Origin: Phallusia mammillata
Taxonomy: Eukaryota > Chordata > Ascidiacea > Phlebobranchia > Ascidiidae
Reading direction: 5' to 3'
Assembly: GCA_003260075.1 (NCBI GenBank)
Contig: QLIY01000565.1
Location: 570 to 64,569 of the forward strand
DNA length: 64,000 nt
Of the stretch, positions 54,001 through 63,768 are shown piece by piece. Every line of letters starts with the position of its first letter. The stretch's first letter is position 1. Below the pieces are notes generated by a model that searched no databases, was not told the origin of the DNA, and saw only the letters and a program-made list of their open reading frames with translations. The position numbers and the translations under genes are program-made.

Positions 54001-56735
54001 CGTTGTCAAAGGTCTTGAAACTGCCAAGGTGTGATTCGCATAACGTTGACACGTGTTACTACTGTAAACAAATCCCTATTTACTTGATATTGCTGAATCG
54101 CGGGATTGGGCCGATTATGGTTAAGAAACCTTTGCTTTGGACTGTGTTTGTTACTGGTTAAGTTAAACAATAAGAGGAATGATACTACGAGTTTTAGCTT
54201 TAAAGTTGCTAAAAAACAGTTGCTTGTTTATTATTCGAAAACTACCCTTTTTTGACAAAACTCTCGTTGATTAATAGCTCATTTAAAATGTCGTTGGTTT
54301 ACAGCTCAGTTAAAGCCATAGCGTACATCTGAATTTTTAAAACCAAGCATTTTTTACGCACTGCTGGAAGAAGAACTGTATGAACTGCGTTTTACCAACA
54401 TCCGTTTAACGCAGGCACCAGTGGTAGCTGCTGTCGTTCAAACAAGCAAGAAATATTCTGAAGTTTCAAACTCTTCTATCACTCCCACTTACCATATGCC
54501 TCTGCAACCAGCCCCCAAACCCATGGTGATCCCCCAGCCAGCCCCAGAAACCCCAATAATGCCCAAAGTGCCCAAACCGAAACCAGACGAACAACAGGCG
54601 ACCCCACCTTTGAACTCTGCACCCGAAATTGCCCCACCACCCACAGAAAAAGGTACGTGATACTAACTATTGTGGAAGCATAGACGCTTCAGGGCTGATC
54701 CCAGTTATGAATTTATGTTCATCTTAACTGATACTGGTCAATCTGGCGATCCCCTACTACGAAGCTGACATGTGCAGCATACGAGGCAGGCAACGGTGCT
54801 TGTGATTCGACTTTCGGCGGATTCTCCACTGAGCCTGTGTAGCTCAGTTGGTAGAGCGCGAGTCCCGGAAAGACTCCTGTCGTGGGTTCGAATCCCACCG
54901 CAGGCTAGATTTTTCTAGCCTACGCCTTGCCATATGGTGGTGAATGCTTGGTGACCGGCTGATTCGGTATAGCGCCTTCAATGGGCCTGGCGTACTGTGA
55001 TTTATTGTGGAAGAAGTGCATAAAGTTATTAGTGTAAGAAATTGTTAAAACAAGGGGCGGACATTTTGTGTACGGTTTTTCTTTAAAATGCTGATACTCT
55101 TGAAATGTATCTGCCTGTGTTTATTTTTCGCTGTGTACTCATTCCTGGGGATTTGACTATCTGTTAATACGTCCTTTGAGTTTTTATGGTATACCATGTA
55201 TACAAACAAATATAACACAAACAATATTGTATCACTTCATTAGCACCTGCACCAACCGCAACAAAGGCACGACCCCCTGTAACGCCAACAAAACCCGTTG
55301 AGAAGCCAACCCCGGAAAAACCAAAGGCTTACGAGTCAACTGCTCCCGCGGAGAAGGTTCCCGTAAACCATGACCAACCACCACCTCACAAGGGGAGGTC
55401 CGCCTCTCGCAGTTCGTCGATGAAGAAATCACAGCACCCGAAACCAGCAGAGACCAACACCAGACACGAAGGTGGAAACAAAGCGGAGATTTTAAGCAAA
55501 GCTCAAGTCGACCGCCCTGTTCCTGTGTCACAACCTAACGAAGTGAGATGACTCTGTTGTTGGTTGTTACATTTGGCTTAAGTTTTAAAAAGAAAAGTTT
55601 TCACATGTATTGGATAGTTTGCAAAAAAACTACCTGTGCAAAATCAGGGTGCTTTTTGTGTTTACATCTTGGCCGAAGATATAGTTTAACCCAATTTTTT
55701 GCAAAACAACCTACCAAAACTTTTGCAGAAACGAAATCGGGAAAATTATTAACAGTTTATTGCTTGTGTATGTGTCTGTCACGGTGAAAACAATATAGAC
55801 TAAATATTTTTCATCCCTCAATGAAATTCAGAACTTGAGTTTACCAATATTAACCTCAAGACATGTCGAAATTATCCCGGTTTAGAACTTGTGACCTATT
55901 ACTTTTGTTTTCGATAACGATATTCGTAAAGTAGTACATAATCGAATACGCACATAATTTGTAACTGAATTGGGTTACTGATCAACTCTACAAGCTCTAA
56001 TGCATTTGTGCAATACTAGATTACACTTCCTAAGGAACAAAGAAGCGACGACGTGAATTCCTCCAGTGACCGGAACTCTTCTTCGTCATCGCCTACTCCA
56101 GGTAATAGAAGTAATACCATGTCATGTTTTTTACCGTCATAGAAAGTGTTAAACACATGTCAGCTTTATTAAACACGCATTACGTTTCAGATTCAAATGG
56201 AAGGAAACCAACCTATGCTGACATGCTACGCAAAAAGCAAAGTGCCAGAATGGCCGCCGTAGCAGCTGCTTTGAACGGCAAAGACTCTTCAGATTCCTCT
56301 AAATCTGATTCCGGTGATGACACGCGCTCGGTTGATGACGTACGCGAACCTAGTGACGTCAAGGCGCACAACGAAACCCCGGAGTCGACTAAGGCGCCCT
56401 CGAGAAATCAAAGACAGTCGCGCGGTGGCGCACAAGACAATGATGAAAGTGGGGAGCAACGGCGTTACGATGGCAACCAGCAAAACGGCTACGTTCGTCG
56501 CGGCGGTTACGATGGTTACCGTGGCCATCGAGGCTACTACAATCGCGATCAGGGATATAACTCCTATCGGGATTACGGATACAACGGTGGTGGGCGTGGC
56601 AGGGGAGGACCCCGTGAATTTCGTGGGCGCGGTGGTTACCGTGCCAACAGGCGAGGCGGTCATCGCGATTTTTACGGAGGAAATCACCAGAACAGACCGA
56701 CGGCTGTCAACGGCCCAAACAACGCGGACAGATGA
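39194..56735 (+). CDS. LARP4: La-related protein 4 (LARP4) orthologue, long N-terminal form
   Basis: Exons: 39194-40768, 42950-43070, 43217-43312, 43613-43790, 44748-44884, 45131-45234, 45483-45647, 46051-46215, 46669-46923, 47780-47871, 48205-48237, 48563-48729, 50950-51179, 51739-51847, 52290-52504, 52766-52823, 53238-53343, 53404-53488, 53778-53870, 53951-54028, 54415-54652, 55244-55542, 56020-56101, 56191-56735; 5226 nt, 1741 aa. The La motif (about 640-720) has [20 protein letters not shown] and [16 protein letters not shown]. The RRM (about 720-795) has [14 protein letters not shown] and [25 protein letters not shown] and [12 protein letters not shown] match conserved LARP4 tail blocks, and an RGG/YRG-rich end follows. 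LARP4 binds poly(A) and PABP and stabilises mRNA. The 525-codon first exon has no vertebrate counterpart that I recognise, and no clear PAM2 motif. Exons 7 and 8 have truncated duplicate starts beside poly-G runs; read literally, exon 8 would be frameshifted. Confidence 0.92.
40769..42949. other. LARP4 intron 1 with poly-G run and candidate alternative promoter region
   Basis: A 63-nt poly-G run lies at 42022-42084, after 'cgcagctacgcagctacgca'. No duplicated flank is seen. GC content rises around 41900-42400. The open frames made of glycine or proline codons are artefacts of the run. Confidence 0.6.
42665..42685 (+). CDS. LARP4: Possible alternative first coding exon of LARP4
   Basis: ATGGTGAATTTGCACATGAA plus G is followed directly by a consensus donor GTGAGA. 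It encodes MVNLHMK in phase 0, which joins in frame to exon 2 (GACCATGAACAT) at 42950. Use of this start would give a protein of about 1223 aa that lacks the long N-terminal exon and is closer to vertebrate LARP4 in domain layout. Seen in sequence only; transcript evidence is needed. Confidence 0.4.
45258..45520. repeat. Duplicate of LARP4 intron 6 end and exon 7 start
   Basis: 45258-45383 and 45394-45520 match with a few changes and are separated by a 10-nt poly-G run (45384-45393). Both carry the acceptor and the first about 37 nt of exon 7. Confidence 0.9.
45921..46164. repeat. Duplicate of the start of LARP4 exon 8
   Basis: An exon 8 copy starting at 45923 runs about 115 nt to a 10-nt poly-G run (46038-46047). 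The exon then restarts at 46051 with two or three base changes. The distance between the two starts is 128 nt, not a multiple of three, so the literal sequence breaks the frame. The first copy has the real intron before it; the second has the rest of the exon. Confidence 0.92.
46231..46551. repeat. Duplicate in LARP4 intron 8
   Basis: 46231-46388 and 46400-46551 are alike, with small indels, around the poly-G run at 46389-46398. Confidence 0.88.
46945..47991. repeat. Interleaved duplicates in LARP4 introns 9-10 with three poly-G runs
   Basis: Poly-G runs lie at 47156-47165, 47449-47458 and 47582-47592. Copies pair as follows: about 46945-47050 with 47172-47260; about 47336-47448 with 47647-47760; and about 47485-47581 with about 47910-47991. 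The last pair spans exon 10, so an exon may be placed in the wrong local order. Confidence 0.75.
48730..50949. other. LARP4 intron 12
   Basis: This 2.2-kb intron contains one hAT-like MITE (50187-50699) and otherwise no recognisable element or coding exon. Confidence 0.6.
50187..50699. mobile_element. hAT-like MITE, CAGGGGTCACCAAA family
   Basis: CAGGGGTCACCAAACTTTTT at the left faces CACTTTGGCGACCCCTG at the right. A perfect 8-bp target-site duplication, tactagag, lies at 50179-50186 and 50700-50707. The interior has 'ggccgg' and 'gcgggccgga' boxes near both ends and no transposase frame. Confidence 0.93.
51470..51722. repeat. Duplicate in LARP4 intron 13
   Basis: 51470-51590 and 51602-51722 are near identical around a 10-nt poly-G run (51591-51600). 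Confidence 0.9.
53065..53226. repeat. Duplicate in LARP4 intron 16
   Basis: 53065-53145 and 53157-53226 match, the second lacking about 10 bp, around the poly-G run at 53146-53155. Confidence 0.9.
54768..55002 (+). mobile_element. tRNA-derived SINE, best preserved copy
   Basis: Blocks in order are ACATGTGCAGCATA and TTGTGATTCGACTTT, then a tRNA-like head at 54832-54906, then a tail with 'cctacgccttgcca', 'ggctgattcggtat' and 'gggcctggcgta'. The head folds as a tRNA: acceptor AGCCTGT/GCAGGCT, D arm GCTC/GAGC, anticodon stem GAGTC/GACTC and T arm GTGGG/CCCAC. Its anticodon loop CCGGAAA has C where U33 is invariant, so it is more likely a SINE head than a working tRNA. It lies in LARP4 intron 21. 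Confidence 0.85.
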
Positions 56736-57365
56736 TACGAGGATTTGCGGGGCTTGCTTGCCCAAAAAAACTGTTGCAGCGCTCCGTGTGACGTCACCAG
56801 CGCATGGCGCGATCCGATACTTCAAGCAAATTAGCAAAATGAGGTCGCAGCTGTTCCCCGCCAAAGCTGCTGCTCTGATTGCAACAGAAGGGGGTACCTA
56901 CTGTGACGCGACAATATGCAAAGGGGGAGAGTCAACGGTCTGACTCCCTTTCGCCCCCGTCGCCATGGCAGCAACCGAATCACGTGATCACTGTTCCTCA
57001 GACTCTCCTATTCCGGGGACATCTAAATCGTGCAAGGGATTTTGCCCTCTCTCTTTGCTGTGTTCGCGAGCTTAAATGCGAACCATTCTTAACGTCGCGC
57101 GATTCTGACGAGAAGGATTTGTGTTCAGTTTGCAAAAAGAAAAACCAAAGAAAAAATTTTTAAACGTTATTTATGCTTAACTTTTTTTCCGGCAAAAAAA
57201 ACTTTAACAATCGATCACTTGCGCGCCTTGCTCGAGCAACCCTGTTAGGCCAATTTTCGTTGTTGCGCCACGAGCAAAATGCAAGTTGGGGACACAACCG
57301 ACGGCGTCGATCGTTTGCACTGTGCGCTACCTGGTGGGCAAAACTTTTCACCGGCCGTAAGGGCT

Positions 57366-57423
57366 TATAAAACGGAACAGCCAATCTCCACACTCACAAA
57401 CGTACTTAAACGATAAACTTTAG
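57366..57423 (+). promoter_or_regulatory. Candidate TATA promoter with short non-coding exon
   Basis: TATAAA at 57366-57371 is followed about 50 bp later by TTTAG and a consensus donor GTAAGG (57424). This arrangement fits a promoter with a short untranslated first exon, possibly for the gene whose ATG is at 62889. It rests on motifs only. Confidence 0.2.
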
Positions 57424-58181
57424 GTAAGGTAACGGCGACGAGCTTAGTTATTTTGACGGCGTTAGCTTGTCATGTCCCGGGTCGCCGTGCTGTCTTTTCC
57501 TTCGGTGCTTTTTCGCGAATTGACCTCTCGTCAAGTGTTGAGCAGTATTCGCAGTAAATTCGCACTATAGGTTATTCGGGCGTTAGGGTAAATCGATAAC
57601 TACTGTGCGCTCTCGTCGAGTTTGGAATACCTAGTGACGGTTTCTTTGTTCAAGCCATTGATCAAACCGAAAATATAGGAATCCGGCGCAAACTGCTGAT
57701 TTTAGGTGGTTTCTTGTCAACTGCTCGCGTATTCTTGTTCTTCCGTTTTTTAGCACTGTTTCATACCCGAGCGTGGGGTAGGGCCATCAGGCCCATCGTC
57801 GTAAAATAATTTGACCCCGTTTTCAGTTCGTTTTCGTTTCTTTTATCGAAGGTCTTTGGGCAAGGCGTGGTCGATGGGGGTGTCGTGCTGTAGACACGTG
57901 ACCTCTGGAGGGTCGCATCGGCGCAAAGAATTCTGTTTCAAACAATAGTGTTAAGCTTGTGAAACGTGCTTTCGAGGTGTCGCGCCCCGTTCATTCGTTA
58001 GCCTTTTAGGTAAAATGTGATACACATTCCGCTTGGTAACACGTCCCTAATATAGATGTTGCCTAAATCACGAGAAAATACACCGCGTTGAATTCATATG
58101 CGAACTTGCAAGATGTAGGAACTGTAACCTCTTTTAACAATAACATTTATCAGTAATAATCCTCCCTATGACCGTCTAAAC

Positions 58182-58635
58182 CAGTGTTTCTCAACCTGGG
58201 GGTCGCGACCCCCCAAGGGGTCGCCAAGCACTTTTGAGGGGGTCGCGGAGACGCAACCGAACACGGAATTATTTTATCTGTATCAAAAAAACTTTCCCTG
58301 TGACTTTTGTTTAGCATATAGTAACTCACACGACCGTTTGATTTAGAACGGGCGCAACAATATTTGCGATTGTATACTTCTATAATTGCGGGTTTTGGTT
58401 TTTCTTAACATAAAAAAAACACGAAATAGTGAAATAGTTAGTGAAAAATAGGCGTTTTCCGGAATACAGCAAAACGCCGAACTATTGCAGCCACGTTAGA
58501 TTGCAAATGTGTGATGAACACAATCAACACATGCTGGTAGTTAAACTTCCTGTGTGTGTGCGTGTGTAAAGGGGTCGCGTGGTGTTAGAAAATCTCTAAA
58601 GGGGGTCGCATAGTAAAAAAGGTTGAGAACCACTG
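58182..58635. mobile_element. hAT-like MITE, CAGTGTTTCTCAACC family
   Basis: CAGTGTTTCTCAACCTGGGG at the left faces GGTTGAGAACCACTG at the right, with GGTCGCGACCCC boxes inside. A perfect 8-bp target-site duplication, gtctaaac, lies at 58174-58181 and 58636-58643. This terminal sequence is a widely found hAT type in animals. No transposase frame is present. Confidence 0.94.
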
Positions 58636-58643
58636 GTCTAAAC

Positions 58644-58762
58644 AAAACGATTTTCAACATTTACTTTAAGCACCAAGCAACTGATGGTTTGGGTAGGGGG
58701 GGGGGGAAAACAAAAGGATTTTCAACATTTACTTTAAGCACCAAGCAACTGATGGTTTGGGT
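58644..58762. repeat. Duplicate around an 11-nt poly-G run
   Basis: 58644-58695 and 58707-58762 share 'gattttcaacatttacttt' and 'gcaactgatggtttgggta'. The separator is 58696-58706. Confidence 0.9.
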
Positions 58763-60178
58763 AGTTTCATTATTTTGAAGTAAACGAATTGCTTAATCAA
58801 AAAAATACTCTGCTCACTAGATTCGATTTCATGATGTAATGACCCCATTGAAGCTCGTTCTCGCCTCTTGATGCGTTCTATTCCGATTTCGGTTGGAATA
58901 TGTTCCAGGCGGCCATTTTTGTTTCCACAAACATTTCCATTTGTTAACGACACAAGGTACAACCGGTTTCACGTTTCAGAGCATCTCTCACATTTCGGGG
59001 TGTATACATGTTCCCTGTCCGAACAATTGTTCGCGATTTCGGCTGATAGCAATCCCCATCTCGACAACGACGTTACGATGGCAAGTCATTTTTCTCTCCT
59101 ATCGTTGCTCGCTTGTTCTCTCCCATTCTCCGTGTCACTAGCTTGTCGTTCACTTTTGTCAGCGAGCGTCTTTTCTTTGCTGCGCGCAACTTCGTGTTTT
59201 AGTTTCTTTCTGTCTCGTTCTTTTTAATTTATACCGTGTTGCGCGTTTGTTTCTGCGTTAAAGCTTTCTTGCGCCACCTGGCGACGGGTGACTGTCGCTT
59301 CAACCCACGATCTCCAAACATAGCGGTTGCAACGTCATGCAACTTGTCCATGATTGAAACTGTCTTGGCTGTGTCGCCTTCGTCGATACCCCATTGCACG
59401 TCATTAGATAAATTCTTATAGCTTTGGTTGTTTCGACATTAAGTATTTTGCCTCGGCACCCCCTGTCGTGTTTCGAAGTCGATTACTAAAAATTATTGTG
59501 AAATGGCAACCCAGTTGTCCGAAAAAAAACCTGCTTTGGGCATTTTTGGTAACACCAACATTTACTTGTTAGAAAGGTAGTTTCGTTTTGGTGCATCATG
59601 TTGAAGCCCTTCCGCTTTATTCATGAAGCGATTTCTCATATTTTGGAAAACTGTCGCTTTTTGGACATTTTCACATCGTGTGTGTGAAATCGCCATTTGT
59701 GTGAAAACAACACAACTTACTGTACCATCTATGCATTGGCAATAATAACGTCGTTGATTTTGGCGACTCTAAATTTTCACTCTCGCGGCTTTTTCTATCA
59801 CAACGTTGTGATGCAGATTTCCTTGTGAAAACAGTCGGCACAATTTTCATAATCTAGAAACAAATATTGCTTGCAGTTTTTGTGGCCTCCAGTAAAGCAA
59901 AATTGGAGTGCAATTCGCAATTAGATTATTTTCCCCAGCCAAAACTTTGCAAACTCACAAATGTGGTGCTCCAAACGCCGAATTGCGTCGGCCGGTTTTC
60001 CTTTGCTCCATGGTGCACGTGACCGCACTTGCGGCTTATGATTGGCTCGTTTCGTGCCGCAACTGCGTACTGTGTATTTTCAAAACATTTAAGGCCAAAC
60101 TTGGAAATAAAAATTTAAAGTAGGACATCGATTACTGATTGCTTTTGTTTGGGTTAGTTAGATAAATGATAAGCATTT

Positions 60179-62114
60179 AAACAGACAAATTTTGCTACTT
60201 TAAAAAAAAAATTAACGCACGTAATGTGAACTGTGCTGTAGTTCAAATAAATAGCTGAGCCGAAATTGCTGTTAAAGGCTAATGTGGAATCTGGAACAGA
60301 ATTTTAATTGTATAGCCATCAAAACAGCAGCAAAATGGTTGAAAAAAAGTCCTGCTCAAAGATATGTCGAATAGTACACGAAAAGGTTGCCGATCATTAC
60401 TAGCTGGTGGAAGGTAGGTTTGTGGCTGACAAAAAATTTTTTTTATTTCTGGTTTGAAAACCAATGGTGATGTGGCTGACAAAATGCAACATGCTGTAAC
60501 GAGCAATTCGACGCAAGTTTGGTTTCGAGAATGATATTTGTAGAAAGTGTCAGAAATTTGGCCCACGGGGGGGGGGGGGTTGCCGATCATTACTAGCTGG
60601 TGGTAGGTAGGCTACTCAATAACACGGTCATCGAACCGCTGTTTCTCATGAAAAAATAATATTGTAAACTGACATGATCACAACCAGTGGTGGGATTCAA
60701 TTTTTTCAGTCGGTTCTAACACAAAAGTTATACTTTTCAGCCGGTTTTGTTACAAAATCAATTGAAATTAACCAGTAATGCTAACCGGTTCGCTGATCTT
60801 AAAATTTCGTGAGACAGTTCTAGAGAACCGGTGCGAACCGGCTGAATCCCACCACTGATAACAACCAACACTTTTATCACCGGTAGGCTAGGATTAACGG
60901 ACTTCCGGAATTTTGAAATTTCAAAAGCATTCCTATCGTCCGGAATTTAAGCATCTCGACCACTAGCATATATTAAAGTGGTCGAGATCGCCATCTTTAG
61001 GCGATTCAAACAGCTAACTAATCGTAAATGCTGACAAAATTTTGTGGAAGAGAATTTCATCGCTTGAAAAAAAGAGACCTGTGCCTTTATCAATTTGTAT
61101 TTCTGGTTTGAAAACCAACGGTGATGTGGCTGACAAAATGCAACATGCTGTAACGAGCAATTCGATGCAAGATTGGTTTCGAGAATGATATTTGTAGAAA
61201 GTGTCAGAAATTTGGCCCACGTGGATATGGCAACCCCACAATAGCATAAATAATGCATGGTGCTGAGAAAGCCATGTTATTGCCTAGTAGTCAAACTTGG
61301 ATATGTATAAAGTACAAAAAAACTAAAAACGTTGTCAACAGAAAGCTGTTACCGTTATGATTGGTTTGAACCAGGGTTGAATTATACGGTTAACGGATAA
61401 CCGGTTAACCGATTAACCGAGGGGGGGGGGTGTTGTCAACAGAAAGCTGTTACCGGTATGATTGGTTTGAATTATACGGTTAACGGATAACCGGTTAACC
61501 GATTAACCGAAGAGGGGGGGGGGGGTAAACAGACAAATTTTGCTACTTTTTTAAAAATTTAACACACGTAATGTGAACTGTGCTGTAGTTCAAATAAATA
61601 GCTGAGCCGAAATTGCTGTTAAAGGCTAATGTGGAATCTGGAACAGAATTTTAATTGTATAGCCATCAAAACAGCAGCAAAATGGTTGAAAAAAAGTCCT
61701 GCTCAAAGATATGTCGAATAGTACACGAAAAGGTTGCCGATCATTACTAGCTGGTGGAAGGTAGGTTTGTGGCTGACAAAAAATTTTTTTTATTTCTGGT
61801 TTGAAAACCAATGGTGATGTGGCTGACAAAATGCAACATGCTGTAACGAGCAATTCGACGCAAGTTTGGTTTCGAGAATGATATTTGTAGAAAGTGTCAG
61901 AAATTTGGCCCACGTGGATATGGCAACCCCACAATAGCATAAATAATGCATGGTGCTGAGAAAGCCATGTTATTGCCTAGTAGTCAAACTTGGATATGTA
62001 TAAAGTACAAAAAAACTAAAAACGTTGTCAACAGAAAGCTGTTACCGTTATGATTGGTTTGAACCAGGGTTGAATTATACGGTTAACGGATAACCGGTTA
62101 ACCGATTAACCGAA
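60179..62114. repeat. Tangled multi-copy segment with three poly-G runs
   Basis: 60179-60566 recurs as about 61527-61914. 61098-61419 recurs as about 61797-62114. 61431-61513 is a further short copy of the stretch ending at the next element's left end. Poly-G runs are at 60567-60579, 61421-61430 and 61514-61525. The simplest reading is that 61526 onward is one continuous haplotype and the pieces before it are unmerged fragments of the same locus. Confidence 0.8.
60685..60857. mobile_element. hAT-like MITE, CAGTGGTGGGATTCAA family, second copy
   Basis: Starts CAGTGGTGGGATTCAA and ends GCTGAATCCCACCACTG. Flanks atcacaac (60677-60684) and ataacaac (60858-60865) match at 7 of 8 positions. Its interior is the reverse of the copy at 13966-14156, including CTAACCGGTTCGCTGATC. 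Confidence 0.88.
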
Positions 62115-62662
62115 GAGTTTTTTGCTATCCGATATCCGGATATTTTTGTGTCGGTTAACCGGATAACAAAAGAATAGTGCTGCGTAAGCGTTGTATGCAT
62201 TTTAACATAATTTTATATGACACACAGTTAATGTGCAGTGATAGATGCAACAGACGAATTTATGTTTATCCTAATTAATACGAATATTTACTTTATTGTG
62301 CATATTCCCTAATGATGTTAAAATTCACGAGAGAATTGAAGTCACACTAATAAAATATAAAATGCATCCATTGCAAGGCGATTCGCTCGGAAGGATGAAT
62401 TCTGATATTTGACTGTAGGGCAATATGTGAAACAACTGATATATCGTTCTTTTTCAGAACTACACTGCTTAAGCAGTATGCGTAAATTTGATGTATATAT
62501 GGTGTAAATTATGAACACTAAAATGAAATCTGTGGCACTATTGGATGATTTTGTAATAGACTTAAGTTATTATTATCCGGTTAACCGGATAACTAAATTC
62601 AAAATATCCGTATATATCCGTTATCCGGATAGTGGAAATTATTGATATCCGAACCAACCCTA
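62065..62662. mobile_element. hAT-like MITE rich in GGTTAACCGG palindromes
   Basis: Starts CAGGGTTGAATTATACGG and ends CCGAACCAACCCTA. A perfect 8-bp target-site duplication, gtttgaac, lies at 62057-62064 and 62663-62670. Both ends carry TTATCCGG/CCGGATAA blocks and GGTTAACCGG palindromes. The truncated left end is also present in the tangled copies near 61375 and 61470. Confidence 0.9.
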
Positions 62663-62888
62663 GTTTGAACTAAACGTTTAAACAGGTTTAGAAAAGAAAA
62701 AAATGTTATTGACTGGAATTCCTCATGCGTGACACCCACGGCAACCAATGAACGCCCGAGGTGGTTTGACGAAGATCTTTAAACGACACAGTAGATTAGA
62801 TTTTGCGTTGGTTGGCTGGGAAATTTTCACAATATTGGGTATTCCGAAAAGTATTCTTAGGTATAAAAACGGTATTTAAAACATACAA

Positions 62889-63768
62889 ATGTCCAGCATA
62901 AGCGAAGATGACGGGGACGGACCGCTGATAAATTACGACACTTCAAAAGGAAGTTCCGTATCATCTGGTTTGCAGGTTAGCGTTTCTTCGTAATTCGTTG
63001 TTTTAAATATTTATTGTGTTAAAAAATGAACTTTGTAATGCGTCGTTCTCAAAAAGTTTTGCTTTACTTGCATAGTTCATTTTTACCAACAACGTTTTTA
63101 TGATTTATACACCAGTTTAAAAGAAGCAGAGCTTCTGGCTGAAAATTGGTCGTGGTTCTTGAGGAGATATATATTTCACATGTGTGGGCAGCGTCAATGG
63201 TAAAAGAAAGGGCTAAAGTGATGTGTAATAGATTTTAGCCACAAAACAGCATAAACAAATAAACGTCAGAAGCTTAAACTAAAAAAGTATGCTGCATGTT
63301 GCACGTAGTCTGAATTCGTTCACACCCAAACAGACTAGAGAAGTATCTTTACGACACAGGAAAAGAAACCAAATGGTGTTAAAAATGTTTGCTGACCTGA
63401 GGGTTTGTGTATTTGTGTGTAATAAATGAATTTGTGTATTTCTCTTTGCATACTTTTAAAAGCATTGATGTATTATAAACTCAGTAGTCATCAAACAGTG
63501 TACCTACAAAAGTCCAACACTTCTGCTGTCATGTCCTTGTCCTACTTGGAAAAAGTCCTTTACTCCTATTAACAGGTGTCATTTTGGCGGCAAACTTACA
63601 AACAAATTTGCATCTTTCTGCAGGAGGAGTATGATGAACTACTAAAATATGCTCTTGTCACACCAAAGTGGGAGCCAAGTGTAACAGTGCAACAGAATGT
63701 TACACTTCCTCAACTTCGACTTCAAGAACCAGATGATCTTGCTCTCACAACTGTTGATGAATATTCAG
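62889..63768 (+). CDS. Unrecognised gene, first two coding exons (3' end outside window)
   Basis: Exon 1 (62889-62975) encodes MSSISEDDGDGPLINY and ends ...SSGLQ at a GTTAGC donor in phase 0. Exon 2 (63624-63768) follows a CTTTCTGCAG acceptor and encodes EEYDELLKYALVTPKWEPS through TTVDEYS, ending in phase 1 before GTTGCT. The two join in frame for 77 residues. The start is acidic and serine-rich, then probably helical. I do not recognise the family. The third exon is not visible before the window ends at 64000. Confidence 0.5.

Larger units (their letters stand above)
56736..62888. other. LARP4 3' flank and repeat-rich intergenic DNA
   Basis: The LARP4 3' UTR should occupy the first part; no clear end was placed. 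The rest holds hAT-like MITEs at 58182, 60685 and 62065, poly-G-linked duplicates at 58644-58762, and a tangled set of copies at 60179-62110. No protein-coding exon is supported. Confidence 0.55.

Noticed and set aside
54832-54906. Functional tRNA gene
   Set aside because: It folds well, but the anticodon loop has C at position 33 and the sequence is embedded in repeat-family blocks that recur elsewhere. A tRNA covariance score would settle it.
56289-56864. 191-codon minus-strand frame
   Set aside because: It lies opposite the RGG-rich last exon of LARP4. Repetitive GGN codons leave the other frames open, and no splice or homology support was seen.
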